From Haladaptatus caseinilyticus (GTDB lineage: Archaea; Halobacteriota; Halobacteria; Halobacteriales; Haladaptataceae), in NCBI RefSeq assembly GCF_026248685.1, contig NZ_CP111036.1:1426001-1490000 (forward strand): a DNA stretch of 64,000 nucleotides, read 5' to 3'. A program made the position numbers and the translations under genes. A model generated the notes under the pieces. It ran no database searches and was not told where the DNA came from. It saw only the letters and a program-made list of their open reading frames with translations. This document shows positions 63,457 through 64,000 of this stretch, in pieces. The first letter of the stretch is position 1, and each line of letters begins with the position of its first letter.

Positions 63457-63514
63457 GAAATCCCAAAATCACTTTATCCTTGGGGGAATGGTTCTGTTTC
63501 CACGGTCGATTACT

Positions 63515-63952
63515 ATGAAAGGACGAACCCTATCCCTCCTCCTGTTGATTCTGGTGGCCGGTTGTGCTGGTGGACCGCTCAACGGGCCGGGCCAACCGTC
63601 TGATACCGCCGAGCAAAAACAGAAACTTCAGTTCGTAGTTCAAAACGATGCATCATCGACCGAAAAAGTCCGTATCACGTTCACATCGAACGGTGGAAAA
63701 ACGGCGCTCAACCGGTCACAAACGCTTGATTCGGGCGAAGTGTGGGTGGTTTCAACAGTCAACGTATCTTCCCTGAACACACCCGTGAAAGTCACTGCAC
63801 GACTTCCGAAGCGAGGATACAGCACCGAACTCGCTCCGATTCGATCGACTGAGCGAGGTTCCCGTCTTCACACGGTAACGGAGGACGGAATCGATCTTTT
63901 CGAATGTAATTCAAATACAACGTGTTGGAAGCAAGAAGTCCATAAGCCATAG
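63515..63952 (+). CDS. Small secreted lipoprotein
   Basis: A 145-residue protein with a lipobox LVAGC (Cys17) after a hydrophobic segment. The mature part starts Gly/Pro/Thr-rich and then becomes beta-rich with Asn-x-Ser/Thr sites (NRSQ, NVSS). Two cysteines near the C-terminus (ECNSNTTCWK) may form a disulfide. A TATA-like CTTTATCC lies about 45 bp upstream of the start. No family is recognised. Confidence 0.75.
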   Translation: MKGRTLSLLLLILVAGCAGGPLNGPGQPSDTAEQKQKLQFVVQNDASSTEKVRITFTSNGGKTALNRSQTLDSGEVWVVSTVNVSSLNTPVKVTARLPKRGYSTELAPIRSTERGSRLHTVTEDGIDLFECNSNTTCWKQEVHKP

Positions 63953-64000
63953 AACCTGCATAACGTTGTTTGTAGATGAATCGATGTTCGAACTAAGTGA

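Overview
The window is chromosomal DNA of a haloarchaeon. The evidence is GC-rich codons, acidic proteins, leaderless starts behind TTTATA-like boxes, HTH-10/bacterio-opsin-activator regulators, HalOD1, and archaeal versions of aIF2-beta, RpoP, L37Ae, Pcc1, prefoldin, RLI/ABCE1, Sec61-beta, Pth2 and TruD. An otsA-otsB trehalose operon in this setting suggests a low-salt-tolerant genus such as Haladaptatus; that is an inference. The stretch is core-like: no CRISPR array, no intact insertion sequence and no provirus were seen.

Layout. 0-8.2 kb: an HTH-10 regulator, a HalOD1 protein, Thi4, a methyltransferase, a YgfZ-type folate protein, a winged-helix protein, a nucleoside phosphorylase, a dihydrolipoamide-dehydrogenase-like flavoprotein and a KDG-type sugar kinase. 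8.3-22 kb: two paralogous PAS-PAS-GAF-HTH10 sensor regulators frame a block holding an aldo/keto reductase, an F420:NADP oxidoreductase-like protein, thioredoxin, an APH-type kinase, Sec61-beta, pdxT, a bifunctional nuclease, hisE, the thiamine regulator ThiR in an operon with dcd, and pth2; truD follows. 22-31.9 kb: a membrane protein, DUF2103, the conserved rpl37ae-rpoP-pcc1 cluster separated from pfdB-DUF3194 by an inverted SDR gene, an unexplained 0.7-kb non-coding stretch, a bicovalent-FAD oxidoreductase, DUF2070 and guaAA. 31.9-45.5 kb: secreted and membrane proteins, a HAD phosphatase, methyltransferases, a copper-type HMA protein, archaemetzincin, an arylsulfotransferase-like propeller, RLI with an EMC6-like partner, the Azf glucose-6-phosphate dehydrogenase, aIF2-beta-TRAM, an archaeal dihydroneopterin aldolase, a broken RibD/DHFR fragment and a creatininase. 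45.6-55.2 kb: otsAB, an arginine-rich low-complexity protein, an ABC exporter, tRNA-Val, an SNF-family sodium symporter, and a hydrolase/SCP2-like pair. 55.3-64 kb: tRNA-Phe followed by two partial copies of its own 3' part mixed with hairpins, a MATE exporter, twin cold-shock genes, membrane proteins, ribosomal protein uL16, DUF309, a second DUF7344-type regulator, a methyltransferase and a lipoprotein.

How the genes connect. Thi4 and ThiR form a thiamine enzyme/repressor pair, and both promoter regions carry TAG-(7/8)-CTA palindromes. The translation and RNA genes are housekeeping. Trehalose synthesis, cold-shock proteins and the HTH-10 sensors suggest adaptation to changing environments. 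The best leads for something undescribed are the tRNA-Phe 3'-end repeat array (55.36-55.73 kb), the structured stretch at 27.3-28.0 kb, the hydrolase/SCP2-like operon, and several very small genes (25-48 aa). No convincing new multi-gene defence or mobile system was found.
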